Positions 25,101 through 33,814 of a stretch of 33,814 nt of DNA are shown here, in pieces. The DNA is from Chlorobium chlorochromatii (GTDB lineage Bacteria > Bacteroidota > Chlorobiia > Chlorobiales > Chlorobiaceae), in contig DYND01000016.1 of NCBI GenBank assembly GCA_020721255.1, forward strand, positions 1-33,814, written 5' to 3'. A program made the translations under genes and the position numbers. Numbering within the stretch: the first letter of the stretch is position 1; each line of letters starts with the position of its first letter. Under the pieces are notes generated by a model. It was not told where the DNA came from. It did no database searches and saw only the letters and a list, made by a program, of their open reading frames with translations.

Positions 25101-25607
25101 ATGCCAGAGGTTTTTCACTATCCAATGACCCATTCTGCCTTATGGCTCGATTACTATTACCTTGCAACATGGAGTTTAAGTATGCTCTTTTTAGCGCTGG
25201 TATGGGCGTTGTTTTATCGGTATGGAAAATTTTCTTATGGGGTTGACCTTGGCTGCTTTTGGAAAACAACGCTTCTTGTGTTAATGACTACGGTGTCGCT
25301 GGGTGGCCCAATGTATTACAACACAAAGTTTGTTGGCGAGCATGGTCAGGATGGCGATTCTGTAAGAATTACGGATGACAAGTTGCTCTACATTGACCGC
25401 AAAGGGAATGAAAAACAGTTTGCTCTTGCTGATATTACTTCAATATCGCAGGAGTCTGTTACCTATAATCCACCCCCTAAAATTTTTATCGTAGCCGGAA
25501 AATCGACCGTCAAAGACTCTTTGTTTGTAACCACCAATTTGGTTGAGTATAAACGTTTTCTTGCTGATTTATCGAAGAGAACTGGTGTTGAGGCTAAGCT
25601 ACGGTGA
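25101..25607 (+). CDS. Small membrane protein with possible PH-like cytoplasmic domain
   Basis: This protein of 168 residues has two likely membrane segments, around residues 17-38 (YYYLATWSLSMLFLALVWAL) and 52-70 (TTLLVLMTTVSLGGP). A soluble C-terminal part follows (VRITDDKLLYIDRKGNEKQF, then LADITSISQESV). The alternation of 'xxITDDxLLYIDRKGNEKQFxLxDITxI' recalls bacterial PH-like or DUF304-type folds, but this is only a pattern impression. It starts after the glnN terminator and is the last core-like gene before the defence island. Its function is not known. Confidence 0.65.
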   Translation: MPEVFHYPMTHSALWLDYYYLATWSLSMLFLALVWALFYRYGKFSYGVDLGCFWKTTLLVLMTTVSLGGPMYYNTKFVGEHGQDGDSVRITDDKLLYIDRKGNEKQFALADITSISQESVTYNPPPKIFIVAGKSTVKDSLFVTTNLVEYKRFLADLSKRTGVEAKLR

Positions 25608-25755
25608 TGGGTTGGCTTTTTAACGTTTTGAATGTTATGCTTTTCGATCAGAAATTCCAGAATACATCATTTTGGTTACAGTTGGAGTGCGGGAAATTAA
25701 CAGCGTAATTGGTTAAGCCATAAATGCTCAATGTGAAAAGTCTGAATCCTTTCAA

Positions 25756-27318
25756 TTGCATAACTATTTTTCAATAATTGATCTTTTTGCTGGTCCAGGT
25801 GGGCTTGGAGAAGGTTTTTCTGCTTTTTCAACCTACGGAAATGACCATCCATTCCATATTAATCTTTCGATTGAAAAAGATTATTATGCACATAGAACAC
25901 TTCAACTTCGGAGTTTTTATCGTAATTTTCTTGCAGGGCAGGTGCCTGATGATTACTATAAGTATTTAAGTGGTAAAATTGACTTTATATCGCTGTCAAA
26001 AAAATTTCCTTTACAGGTGGGCTATGCTATGGATGAAGCTTGGCATGCTGAACTGGGGAAAGTTGACCAAAAGATTGTTGATGATCGGATCAGGAAGGCT
26101 CTTCGTGGGAATAAAAAATGGGTATTAATAGGAGGCCCTCCCTGTCAGGCGTATTCTCTTGTCGGCAGGTCACGTAATGGAGGAACAAACCCTGATGATC
26201 AACGGTTATATCTGTATCGGGAGTATTTAAGGATTATTGCGAAGCATTCGCCACCTGTTTTTATTATGGAGAATGTCAAAGGGTTACTCTCTTCAAGAAT
26301 CAATGATGAATTAATTTTTGACAAGATTCTTTCCGATCTTCGCCGACCAAACGCAGCAATAGACAATTCATTAAAAGCGAGTTCTTTCTCTCCGGTTGAC
26401 AATGAATACAATCTTTTTTCACTGGTTAAAAAATCTTCTGGGACGAATGGTGTGTGGGCAGAATTCTCTCCAAGAGATTTTGTTATTAAAGCAGAAGAAT
26501 ATGGAATTCCTCAGGCCCGTCACAGGGTGATTATACTTGGTATTCGAAGAGATTTATCTCCATCAGGTGCTGATGTTTTGATGCCTTCAAGCCCAGTAAA
26601 AGCAGGGAGCGCATTAGCTGGACTTCCGAGAGTTCGTAGTGGGTTATCCAAAACAATGGATAGTGCTGATGCGTGGATACAAGCAGTAAAAAAAATTATT
26701 TTAAGTCAAGCGGTAATTCATTATACGGATGTTTTTGGGGATCAAGTTTCACAAAAGATACAAGATATTGCATGTAACCTGATTGCGCCTGAAACAGACC
26801 GTGGATCTGATTTTGTTTCTTCTCGAACGGAATTACTTGATTACTGCAGTGACTGGTACAATGATGAGCGTCTCAATGGGATATGTAATCACAGTACTCG
26901 GGGGCATATAGTAGAGGATCTTCACCGATATCTTTTTGCATCTTGTTATGCTCAAGTTCATGGTCATTCACCAACACTGCAATCGTTTCCGGTGGATTTG
27001 CTTCCTCATCATCGTAACGTTGCCAAGGCTGTTATGGGAGGCTATTTTGAAGACCGATTCCGTGTTCAAGTCGAAACAAGACCTGCAACGACAATTACCA
27101 GTCATATTGCCAAGGATGGACATTATTACATACACCCTGATCCTACCCAATGCAGGAGTTTGACTGTTCGAGAGGCAGCGAGGTTACAGACCTTTCCTGA
27201 TAACTATTTTTTTGAAGGACCTCGTACAGAGCAGTATAAACAGGTTGGCAACGCAGTTCCACCGTTACTTGCTCGACAAATTGCAAAGGTTGTTTATGAT
27301 GTTCTTCAAGCTGGATAA
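25756..27318 (+). CDS. DNA (cytosine-5)-methyltransferase
   Basis: The enzyme methylates cytosine at C5 in a specific DNA sequence. The ordered motifs are: I, IDLFAGPGGLGEGF (8-21); IV, GGPPCQAYS with catalytic C130; VI, ENVKG (172-176); VIII, QARHR (253-257); IX, RPATTITSHI near 435; and X, QVGNAVPPLLARQIAK near 500. Residues 260-435 should hold the target-recognition domain. The protein is 520 residues, longer than Dcm-type minimal enzymes, with extra sequence between motifs I and IV. The only plausible start is TTG at 25756; no in-frame ATG lies between the upstream stop at 25714 and there. It leads a five-gene plus-strand island, and the adjacent vsr supports a Dcm-like partnership. Confidence 0.93.
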   Translation: MHNYFSIIDLFAGPGGLGEGFSAFSTYGNDHPFHINLSIEKDYYAHRTLQLRSFYRNFLAGQVPDDYYKYLSGKIDFISLSKKFPLQVGYAMDEAWHAELGKVDQKIVDDRIRKALRGNKKWVLIGGPPCQAYSLVGRSRNGGTNPDDQRLYLYREYLRIIAKHSPPVFIMENVKGLLSSRINDELIFDKILSDLRRPNAAIDNSLKASSFSPVDNEYNLFSLVKKSSGTNGVWAEFSPRDFVIKAEEYGIPQARHRVIILGIRRDLSPSGADVLMPSSPVKAGSALAGLPRVRSGLSKTMDSADAWIQAVKKIILSQAVIHYTDVFGDQVSQKIQDIACNLIAPETDRGSDFVSSRTELLDYCSDWYNDERLNGICNHSTRGHIVEDLHRYLFASCYAQVHGHSPTLQSFPVDLLPHHRNVAKAVMGGYFEDRFRVQVETRPATTITSHIAKDGHYYIHPDPTQCRSLTVREAARLQTFPDNYFFEGPRTEQYKQVGNAVPPLLARQIAKVVYDVLQAG

Positions 27319-27332
27319 ATATCCAAGTAGTT

Positions 27333-27749
27333 ATGGACAGACTGACTCCAAGTCATAGAAGCTGGAATATGTCGAGGATTAAAAGCCGAGACACAAGTCC
27401 AGAGTTGAAGGTACGTTCATTGTTGCATGGATTAGGATACAGATTCCGGTTGCACCGTAAAGACTTGCCGGGAACACCAGACATTATTTTGCCAAAATAC
27501 CGGACGGTAATTTTTGTGCATGGCTGTTTCTGGCATCGCCACCCTGAATGTAAGTACGCATATTCACCAAAAAGTAATGTTGAGTTCTGGGAAAAAAAGT
27601 TCAAAGCAAATGTGGGGAGAGATCAGACTAACGTCAGTATGCTTCAAGAACTCGGATGGAAAATAATTGTTATCTGGGAATGTCAAACTCGAGACTTGGA
27701 ACACTTGAAGTATTCTTTAAAGGCATCTCTTTCAAATGCTTGTTATTAA
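27333..27749 (+). CDS. vsr: Very short patch repair endonuclease Vsr
   Basis: Vsr nicks next to T:G mismatches made by deamination of 5-methylcytosine. The family signature is clear: SRIKSRDTSPELKVRSLLHG, YRFRLHRKDLPGTPDIILPK with the active-site Asp in PDI, VIFVHGCFWHRHPECKYA with zinc-site Cys/His, NVGRDQ and GWKIIVIWECQ. The length of 138 residues is complete. It starts 14 bp after the methyltransferase, as expected for a protective partner. Vsr-like nucleases have also been proposed as the cleaving component in some restriction systems. Confidence 0.95.
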   Translation: MDRLTPSHRSWNMSRIKSRDTSPELKVRSLLHGLGYRFRLHRKDLPGTPDIILPKYRTVIFVHGCFWHRHPECKYAYSPKSNVEFWEKKFKANVGRDQTNVSMLQELGWKIIVIWECQTRDLEHLKYSLKASLSNACY

Positions 27750-27808
27750 TAGTCAATGTTGATAGCATCGGGATTATTCATTTTTTCATATGAATTTATC
27801 GTAACAGT

Positions 27809-29281
27809 ATGATTGACTATTCAAAACTTGAACATACATCTGCTGAGCCTGAAGCATGTTCCATGATTGAGACATTTCGCTCTATCGGTTATTCAATAGA
27901 AACAGCTATTGCTGATATTATTGACAATTCGATTACTGCTAAGGCTAATAATATCTGGATTGATTACGAATGGAATGGCACAGATACTGTTCTTTCAATC
28001 ATGGATGATGGTAGCGGCATGACTGATAGTGAAATAATACAGGCAATGCGACCAGGATGTACTGGTCCGTTTAGGTTAAGAACAGAAGATGATCTTGGGC
28101 GGTTTGGCCTCGGGCTGAAAACAGCCTCCTTTTCCCAATGCAGGAAATTCTGTGTTATCTCAAAAAAAATTGATAATGCAGCTACTTTCTGGAGTTGGGA
28201 TCTTGATTATGTAAACACTGTAGAAACGTGGCAGTTGCTCAGGTACAGGCCTGATTCCAATTTTATTGATAAAAAGTATAATGAATTGCGAAGCGGATCA
28301 GTGGTACTGTGGTGGGATATTGATCGCCTTATCAGAAGCACACAAGCTGACAGTTCAACATCAAAAGCGGATTTTCTTTCAACAATGGATACTGTAAAAA
28401 AACACCTTGCTATGGTTTTTCACAGATACATTGAAGACGGATTGAGTATTTTTCTCAGGGATAGAAAAATTGAACCTTGGGATCCCTTTATGGTAACTTA
28501 TAAGGGTCTTCAACCCCGTCCCGAAGCGCAGCTTGAAAACGGCAGAATCAAAATAAAAGGGTTTGTTCTTCCACACCGTTCCAAACTTACGCAAGAAGAG
28601 TACACATACGGCAAAGGTCCAAAAGACAGTTGGAGCGCACAACAAGGATTCTATGTGTATAGAAATCGACGATTACTTGTTGCGGGTGATTGGCTTAATT
28701 TCTTCAAACGCGAAGTGCATTATGATTTGTGCAGGATCAGGATCGATCTTCCAAACAGCACTGACAACGAATGGCAGATTGATATAAAAAAATCGATTGC
28801 ACGACCTCCTGCCGACCTTCGTGCACAGATTATTTCCATTGCCAGAGATGTTAGAGAACAGGCTGTTGAAGTATACCGACATAGAGGTAAAGTTATTCAG
28901 CGAAAACTTTCAAGAGAAGAATATTGCCCCTTCTGGGAGGAAAAAACGCGACATGGAAAAAGGTTTTACAAGCTGAGTCGTGAGCATCCGATACTCAGGA
29001 ATTTACTCGAGAATGCAGGGTCTCTGAAAAGTCAGCTTGAAAATGCGCTGCAGTTTATAGAGGAAACTGTACCCGTTCCTTTAATCACTTTGCATGAAAG
29101 CGAAAACGAACGACCCCATGGGAAGCCTTTTGAAGGGAAGGATCATGATGCCGTTCTTATGGTTATGAAATCAATGTACGAAGGTCTTACTGCTGACGGG
29201 ATATCTTCTGAATTCGCAAAAGCAAGAATTGTTAATATTGAGCCATTTAATTTATTCAGTGAATATTTAGAGCAATTATGA
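27809..29281 (+). CDS. GHKL (MORC/MutL-type) ATPase of a defence island
   Basis: The 490-residue protein has an N-terminal Hsp90/MutL/MORC-type ATPase. The N box is ETAIADIIDNSITAK (E31, D39, N40), the G1 box is MDDGSGM (65-71) and the G2 box is LGRFGLGLKTA (96-106). A second-domain region follows (QQGFYVYRNRRLLVAGDW near 275-295), typical of HATPase_c_3/MORC relatives, and the C-terminal part is helical. Such ATPases clamp on DNA using ATP and are reported next to cytosine methylases, Vsr, Z1 and AIPR genes. The stop overlaps the Z1 gene start as ATGA, so the two products are probably made in matched amounts and may form a complex. Confidence 0.88.
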   Translation: MIDYSKLEHTSAEPEACSMIETFRSIGYSIETAIADIIDNSITAKANNIWIDYEWNGTDTVLSIMDDGSGMTDSEIIQAMRPGCTGPFRLRTEDDLGRFGLGLKTASFSQCRKFCVISKKIDNAATFWSWDLDYVNTVETWQLLRYRPDSNFIDKKYNELRSGSVVLWWDIDRLIRSTQADSSTSKADFLSTMDTVKKHLAMVFHRYIEDGLSIFLRDRKIEPWDPFMVTYKGLQPRPEAQLENGRIKIKGFVLPHRSKLTQEEYTYGKGPKDSWSAQQGFYVYRNRRLLVAGDWLNFFKREVHYDLCRIRIDLPNSTDNEWQIDIKKSIARPPADLRAQIISIARDVREQAVEVYRHRGKVIQRKLSREEYCPFWEEKTRHGKRFYKLSREHPILRNLLENAGSLKSQLENALQFIEETVPVPLITLHESENERPHGKPFEGKDHDAVLMVMKSMYEGLTADGISSEFAKARIVNIEPFNLFSEYLEQL

Positions 29282-32082
29282 ACAAAACCTTACTTGATCG
29301 TGCAATCACGACATTACGCTCTATGCTTCCTCAGGATTTAACTATAACAGCAGCACAGATTGAGGATAAGGTAAGTCAAATTCTCTGTATGCGTGACTAT
29401 GCAGAATGCAACAAATACGAACTTATCCGAGAAATAGAAAGCCTTTACAGAGTTAAGGTAGATGATTTTCGGATTATTGAAAAAAAAGAAAGGAAATTGC
29501 CATGGTTATATTCAAAAAAATCAGAGATAAACTGGAATTTCTGGAAGAGATATCGAGCTTATCTGCAGGAAGAAAAAAAGTTTGCTCCTGATACAATTTT
29601 AAAATCTGATCTGCTGACGGACAGAATACTTGACAGTCTTTTTGATCCTTCACTTAATGCGCAGATTGATAAAAGAGGGTTGGTGGTAGGGCAAGTCCAA
29701 TCCGGAAAAACATCAAATTATACCGGTCTGATCTGCAAGGCTATTGATGCAGGCTACAAACTGATCATCGTGCTGGCAGGTACACACAATGATCTTCGGA
29801 GTCAGACTCAACTTCGTCTTGATGAAGGAGTTCTCGGTTTTGACACACAGCATACCAGGGCTTTCAATCAGGATGAATTTAAAATCGGTGTAGGGAAATT
29901 TCCTTTTAAAGCAGTAACTGTGGCGCATTCATTGACGTCAAGTGCAAGTAAAGGGGACTTTTCAAAAGGGGCAGCAGACGCATGTGGCTTTAACTTTGAT
30001 ACACGTGAACCTGTTATAGCTGTTGTTAAAAAGAATTCTCACATACTAAAAAGGCTTGAAGGATGGCTCAAATCAAAGGCACTGAGTGAAGAAGGAGATA
30101 TGATAAGCAGTAAATCCTTACTTCTGATTGATGATGAAGCTGATAATGCTTCAATAAATACAAAAAGAGCGGGAAGTGATTCACCTACTGCAATAAACGG
30201 CAGGATAAGAGGCATTCTTGGTTTGTTTCGCAAATCAGCTTATGTCGGCTATACAGCTACCCCATTCGCTAACATTTTCATTCCATTGGATGAGGATAAT
30301 CTTTTTCCTCGTGATTTTATAGTCAATGTTCCACCACCATCAAATTATATAGGCCCTGAGAAGGTTTTCGGATTCAATTTTCAGGAAAATTATGATATCC
30401 AGAACGATGTCCTTCCAATAGTCAATCGAATCCAAGACTATGTTTCTTTTGTACCAGACAAGCATAAAAAAGGTGACACCTTGCCTTCTTTTATGCCTGA
30501 ATCTCTAAAAAAAGCAATTCGTTGTTTTATACTGACCTGCACCATCAGAAGACTTAGAGGACAGGTAGAAGTACATAATTCAATGTTGATACATGTAACG
30601 AGGTTTCAAAGATGGCAAGATCGCATAACTGACTTGGTACAGCAAGAGGTATACCGTTATAAGATTGGCATTGATCAGCGCGATGAAGATGTGCTTGATG
30701 AGTTCAGATGTACTTTTGAGTTTGATGACGAGCAATACAGATCTTATCGGACAGTATCAGAGTTTATCCTTAATTCGCCACTCCAAGAAATAGATATCCA
30801 TATTCGAAGCCATTCATGGGAAGATGTGCTCCCGCAACTTTATCATGCGGTTTCACGAATAAAAGTAAAGGCGATACACGGCACATCAGGTGATGCGCTG
30901 GAATATTTTGATCACAAAAAAGGGCTTTCTGTTATTGCCATAGGTGGGGATAAACTTTCCAGAGGTCTTACACTTGAAGGGCTTTCTGTAAGTTATTACC
31001 TGCGTTCATCAAAAATGTACGATACCTTGATGCAGATGGGACGGTGGTTTGGTTATCGACCAGGCTACATTGATCTTTGCAGACTTTTCACAAGCCATGA
31101 ACTCAACGAATGGTTCTGTCACATTACTCATGCCTCTGAAGAACTTCGGGAAGAATTTGATTACATGGCAGACAAAGTCAATTTGACACCTGAAGATTAT
31201 GCTCTTAAGGTCAGAACACATCCAGGAGTACTTCAAATATCTGCAACCAACAAACTGAGAATGGCAGTAACTGTTCAAGTCAGTTGGTCAGGGCGCCTTG
31301 TTGAGTCTTATGAGTTAAAAAATGAAATTAAGACCATAACCAACAACCTTGAATGCACTCGGCACTTCATTGCGTCGTTATCTAAAAGAATTGATAAGAA
31401 AAATGGCTATCTGTGGTTTGATGTGCCTGTTCAGCAAATTACAGAGTATTTAAGCTGCTTTCAGACTCCTGAAAATTTAAAAGCATATGCTTCCCAGAAC
31501 TTAGTCAGATTTATACATGCCCAAATTCCCAATGATGAACTTACTAAATGGCGAGTAGCATTGATATCAAAAAAAATGACAGATACTTCGATAGATTTTC
31601 AAAGTAATGGCGAAACACTGCATATTGGCTGTGTCTTAAGGAGACTAGATGAGAATAACTCAAATGATAGTACCTATTTTCTTAGAAAATCTCATCTTAT
31701 CAGCCCTGATGATGAATTTATTGATCTTATGGATTCGGAACGCATTAAAGCAATAGAGTTGACCCGTAAGCAGAGAGCAATAAAAAAGAAGACAGGTGAG
31801 CCATCGTATCCTAACGGAGAAATCGTAAGAAATGAGGTTAGAGACCCGAAAAAACCTCTTTTGCTAATATATCTGCTTGATCCTGCAGGAGCATATTCTG
31901 AAAATACACTACTGCCAGTAGGATTAATTCCGTTTGTTGGTTATGCTATCAGTTTTCCGGGTAGCAGTCGCTCCAACAATATTTCTTATATGGTTCATGA
32001 ACAATTGCTTGATCAGTTCACGAACCAAGATGACGATGACGAATTCGATAACATTGATGAAGTTACTGATGATGAAGATTGA
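29278..32082 (+). CDS. Z1-domain superfamily II ATPase/putative endonuclease component
   Basis: This 934-residue protein has helicase-like motifs: Walker A VVGQVQSGKTSNYTG (GQVQSGKT at 138-145), motif II LLLIDDEADNASIN (281-294) and motif III-like GYTATPFAN (324-332). Later come the Z1-typical IAIGGDKLSRGLTLEGLSVS and MYDTLMQMGRWFGYRPGY, with the arginine-finger-like motif VI in GRWFGYR. The N-terminal 110 residues are helical. The C-terminus ends in a very acidic tail (DQFTNQDDDDEFDNIDEV), perhaps DNA-mimicking or protein-binding. It overlaps the GHKL ATPase gene. A DNA translocase or remodelling role in restriction is inferred from the family. Confidence 0.9.
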   Translation: MNKTLLDRAITTLRSMLPQDLTITAAQIEDKVSQILCMRDYAECNKYELIREIESLYRVKVDDFRIIEKKERKLPWLYSKKSEINWNFWKRYRAYLQEEKKFAPDTILKSDLLTDRILDSLFDPSLNAQIDKRGLVVGQVQSGKTSNYTGLICKAIDAGYKLIIVLAGTHNDLRSQTQLRLDEGVLGFDTQHTRAFNQDEFKIGVGKFPFKAVTVAHSLTSSASKGDFSKGAADACGFNFDTREPVIAVVKKNSHILKRLEGWLKSKALSEEGDMISSKSLLLIDDEADNASINTKRAGSDSPTAINGRIRGILGLFRKSAYVGYTATPFANIFIPLDEDNLFPRDFIVNVPPPSNYIGPEKVFGFNFQENYDIQNDVLPIVNRIQDYVSFVPDKHKKGDTLPSFMPESLKKAIRCFILTCTIRRLRGQVEVHNSMLIHVTRFQRWQDRITDLVQQEVYRYKIGIDQRDEDVLDEFRCTFEFDDEQYRSYRTVSEFILNSPLQEIDIHIRSHSWEDVLPQLYHAVSRIKVKAIHGTSGDALEYFDHKKGLSVIAIGGDKLSRGLTLEGLSVSYYLRSSKMYDTLMQMGRWFGYRPGYIDLCRLFTSHELNEWFCHITHASEELREEFDYMADKVNLTPEDYALKVRTHPGVLQISATNKLRMAVTVQVSWSGRLVESYELKNEIKTITNNLECTRHFIASLSKRIDKKNGYLWFDVPVQQITEYLSCFQTPENLKAYASQNLVRFIHAQIPNDELTKWRVALISKKMTDTSIDFQSNGETLHIGCVLRRLDENNSNDSTYFLRKSHLISPDDEFIDLMDSERIKAIELTRKQRAIKKKTGEPSYPNGEIVRNEVRDPKKPLLLIYLLDPAGAYSENTLLPVGLIPFVGYAISFPGSSRSNNISYMVHEQLLDQFTNQDDDDEFDNIDEVTDDED

Positions 32083-32191
32083 TGCGATTTTTGAACAGCT
32101 TTAAAATGATTATTCGTTGCAGGAGATGAAAAAAAATGCTGACTTATAAATCAATAAAAGCTATTTAGTAAACTGATTAAAAGCTGATTCT

Positions 32192-33778
32192 ATGCCTGAA
32201 AATAAAGAGCTTGATGCGTTTCGAATTGATCTTTTTGAGAACGTCAAATCGGAATTACTATCTAATGAAGAAGGTGCGAATCCCGAACAACTATTTACAA
32301 AATATGTTCTTACGTTACTTGCTGATGCGGGAGAAACTGAAAACTACAGAGTCTGCTATGATGAAAAAATCAACAAGCGAGGCAGTGTTGAACATAAAAT
32401 TAATGCTTATGCGCTATATGAAAACTATGAAACGCTTGATCTTTTTGTGACAATCTATAATACAGAAAGTACAATACAAGTCATTGCCAAGAATGATGCA
32501 GAAAAAGCCTTTGTAAGATTAGAAAGATTTTTTAAAAACTCCATTTCTAATGATTATGTGAATGCACTGGAAGAGAGTGCTGAGATATTTGATCTTGCGA
32601 ATACTTTGGGAAAGGTGCCGGAAGTTAAAGAATACCTGACAAGAGTGAACCTTTTTCTTATAACCAATTCAGAGGTAAAAACCGCTCTTAAAAACACAGG
32701 GAAAATAGAGGGTTATTCTGTTTTTTATCGGTTAATAGATATTAACTACCTGTTCAACCTGTCCGATAAAAACAGAATACCTATTGAAATAGAGTTTGAT
32801 GCAAATGGCATTTCAGTTCCATGTATTGAAAACAGTAATCTTAATAATGATTATCAGTCTTATTTGGCCATACTCCCAGGTAGTGTGCTTTGTAAGATAT
32901 ATGAGCAATATGGTCCAAGACTTCTTGAACAGAATGTGCGTTCATTTTTACAGTTTACTGGAAAAATCAATAAAGGGATAAGGAAAACAATTCTTGAAGA
33001 GCCACATATGTTTCTTGCTTTTAATAATGGTATTGCAGCGACTGCTGAAGAGATCAAAATAACGAATTTACCTGATAATAATGGAAAAGGTATTGGATAT
33101 GTAAAAGATTTGCAGATAGTAAATGGAGGGCAGACCACAGCCTCGATATATCATACATGGAAAAAAAATAATGCTGATATGTCACGAGTTTTCGTACCGC
33201 TTAAACTTACGATTATCCGAAATAAAGCAAAATTTGCTGATACAGTAGGAAGGATAGCTGAATATGCTAATACTCAAAATAAGGTTTCCGCAGCCGATCT
33301 GAGTTCAAACAGGGAAAACCATGTTTCCCTTGAAAAACTATCGCGTACACTTTGGGCTCCACCTAAAGCAGGGGAATCTCAACAAACGAGATGGTTTTAT
33401 GAACGTTCTCGAGGGCAGTATAAAAATGAAAGAATAAGACTTGGAGTCACATCGTCAAGGCGGGCTGTTTTTGATAAGCAGAACCCAAAATCTCAGATGT
33501 TTACCAAAGAAGAGCTTGCCAAATATATAAATTCTTACAAAGAAAAAAATATTGGCAGAAAAGCCATTGTTGGTCCGCACATTGTTACAAGAGGAAGCCA
33601 AAAAAATTATGCTCAATTTTTAAGTTACAATTTTGATTCCAAAATCGATAACATATACTTCGAAGATGCTATTGCACTTGCTATTCTTTTTAAAACTGCA
33701 GAAAAGGTTTATGGTGTCAGCCCAAATGCAATAGGCGATATGAGATATATAACTCTACCCACTACTGTCCGGTTATAA
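32192..33778 (+). CDS. AIPR-family (abortive infection phage resistance) protein
   Basis: This 528-residue protein has the AIPR signature in its middle: NVRSFLQFTGKINKGIRKTI, then PHMFLAFNNGIAATAEEIKI and LQIVNGGQTTASIYHTW, followed by VPLKLTIIRNK and IAEYANTQNKVSAADL. The family is named for abortive infection systems and is found in restriction-type islands; its biochemical activity is not known to me. It is separated from the Z1 gene by 109 bp (32083-32191), longer than the other gaps, so it may have its own promoter. No gene is seen in the last 36 bases after its stop. Confidence 0.88.
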   Translation: MPENKELDAFRIDLFENVKSELLSNEEGANPEQLFTKYVLTLLADAGETENYRVCYDEKINKRGSVEHKINAYALYENYETLDLFVTIYNTESTIQVIAKNDAEKAFVRLERFFKNSISNDYVNALEESAEIFDLANTLGKVPEVKEYLTRVNLFLITNSEVKTALKNTGKIEGYSVFYRLIDINYLFNLSDKNRIPIEIEFDANGISVPCIENSNLNNDYQSYLAILPGSVLCKIYEQYGPRLLEQNVRSFLQFTGKINKGIRKTILEEPHMFLAFNNGIAATAEEIKITNLPDNNGKGIGYVKDLQIVNGGQTTASIYHTWKKNNADMSRVFVPLKLTIIRNKAKFADTVGRIAEYANTQNKVSAADLSSNRENHVSLEKLSRTLWAPPKAGESQQTRWFYERSRGQYKNERIRLGVTSSRRAVFDKQNPKSQMFTKEELAKYINSYKEKNIGRKAIVGPHIVTRGSQKNYAQFLSYNFDSKIDNIYFEDAIALAILFKTAEKVYGVSPNAIGDMRYITLPTTVRL

Positions 33779-33814
33779 CTTCAATAAATTAAATAGGTTA
33801 CAAGATACTATAGT

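Noticed and set aside
25632..25638. GTTATGC just before the defence island, another possible attC box
   Set aside because: No inverted GCATAAC or paired stem is found nearby, so I do not treat the island as cassette-borne.

Overview
The window looks like chromosomal DNA of a green sulfur bacterium (Chlorobiaceae: Chlorobium, Pelodictyon or a relative). The pointers are two proteins resembling chlorosome envelope proteins (14333-14530 and 17136-17933), a plant-type carotenoid desaturase (crtQ-like), a bacillithiol-type deacetylase (BshB1), a type III glutamine synthetase and a Bacteroidota/Chlorobiota-style housekeeping set. No tRNA, rRNA or CRISPR array was recognised. All family calls come from reading motifs; no database was searched.

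Region 1 (1-2827) is accessory DNA, mostly on the minus strand. It holds a type II toxin-antitoxin pair cut by the window edge, a DUF2442 gene with a broken DUF4160 partner upstream, and two genes arranged as integron cassettes. A well-formed 72-bp attC site (1626-1697) separates the two cassette genes. They encode a PD-(D/E)XK nuclease-like protein and a protein resembling HhH-GPD DNA glycosylases. No integron integrase is visible. Two copies of an 18-bp near-palindrome lie at the border with the core chromosome.

Region 2 (2828-25607) is core genome. In order it holds a small membrane protein; a multidomain Fe-S/FAD oxidoreductase of the GltD type; ispH; a DUF1016 nuclease that looks inserted; murI; ychF; cmk; rpsA; a 2-Cys peroxiredoxin; proS; the small chlorosome-like protein; a mobB-mobA fusion; bshB1; dut; the CsmH-like repeat protein; a tight minus-strand run crtQ-arsS-glycosyltransferase-glycosyltransferase; an Lrp/AsnC regulator; glnN; and a small membrane protein. 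Several gene pairs overlap by ATGA, which suggests translational coupling.

Region 3 (25756-33778) is a five-gene plus-strand defence island: a DNA cytosine-C5 methyltransferase, the Vsr mismatch endonuclease, a MORC/MutL-type GHKL ATPase, a Z1-domain superfamily II ATPase and an AIPR-family protein. The likely logic is that the methylase marks self, Vsr repairs the T:G mismatches that 5-methylcytosine creates, and the ATPase, Z1 and AIPR proteins form the restriction or abortive-infection arm. This gene neighbourhood is known from comparative genomics, but as far as I know its mechanism is poorly characterised. It is the best candidate here for an unusual system. The cassette pair in region 1 and the repeat-expanded CsmH-like protein come next.
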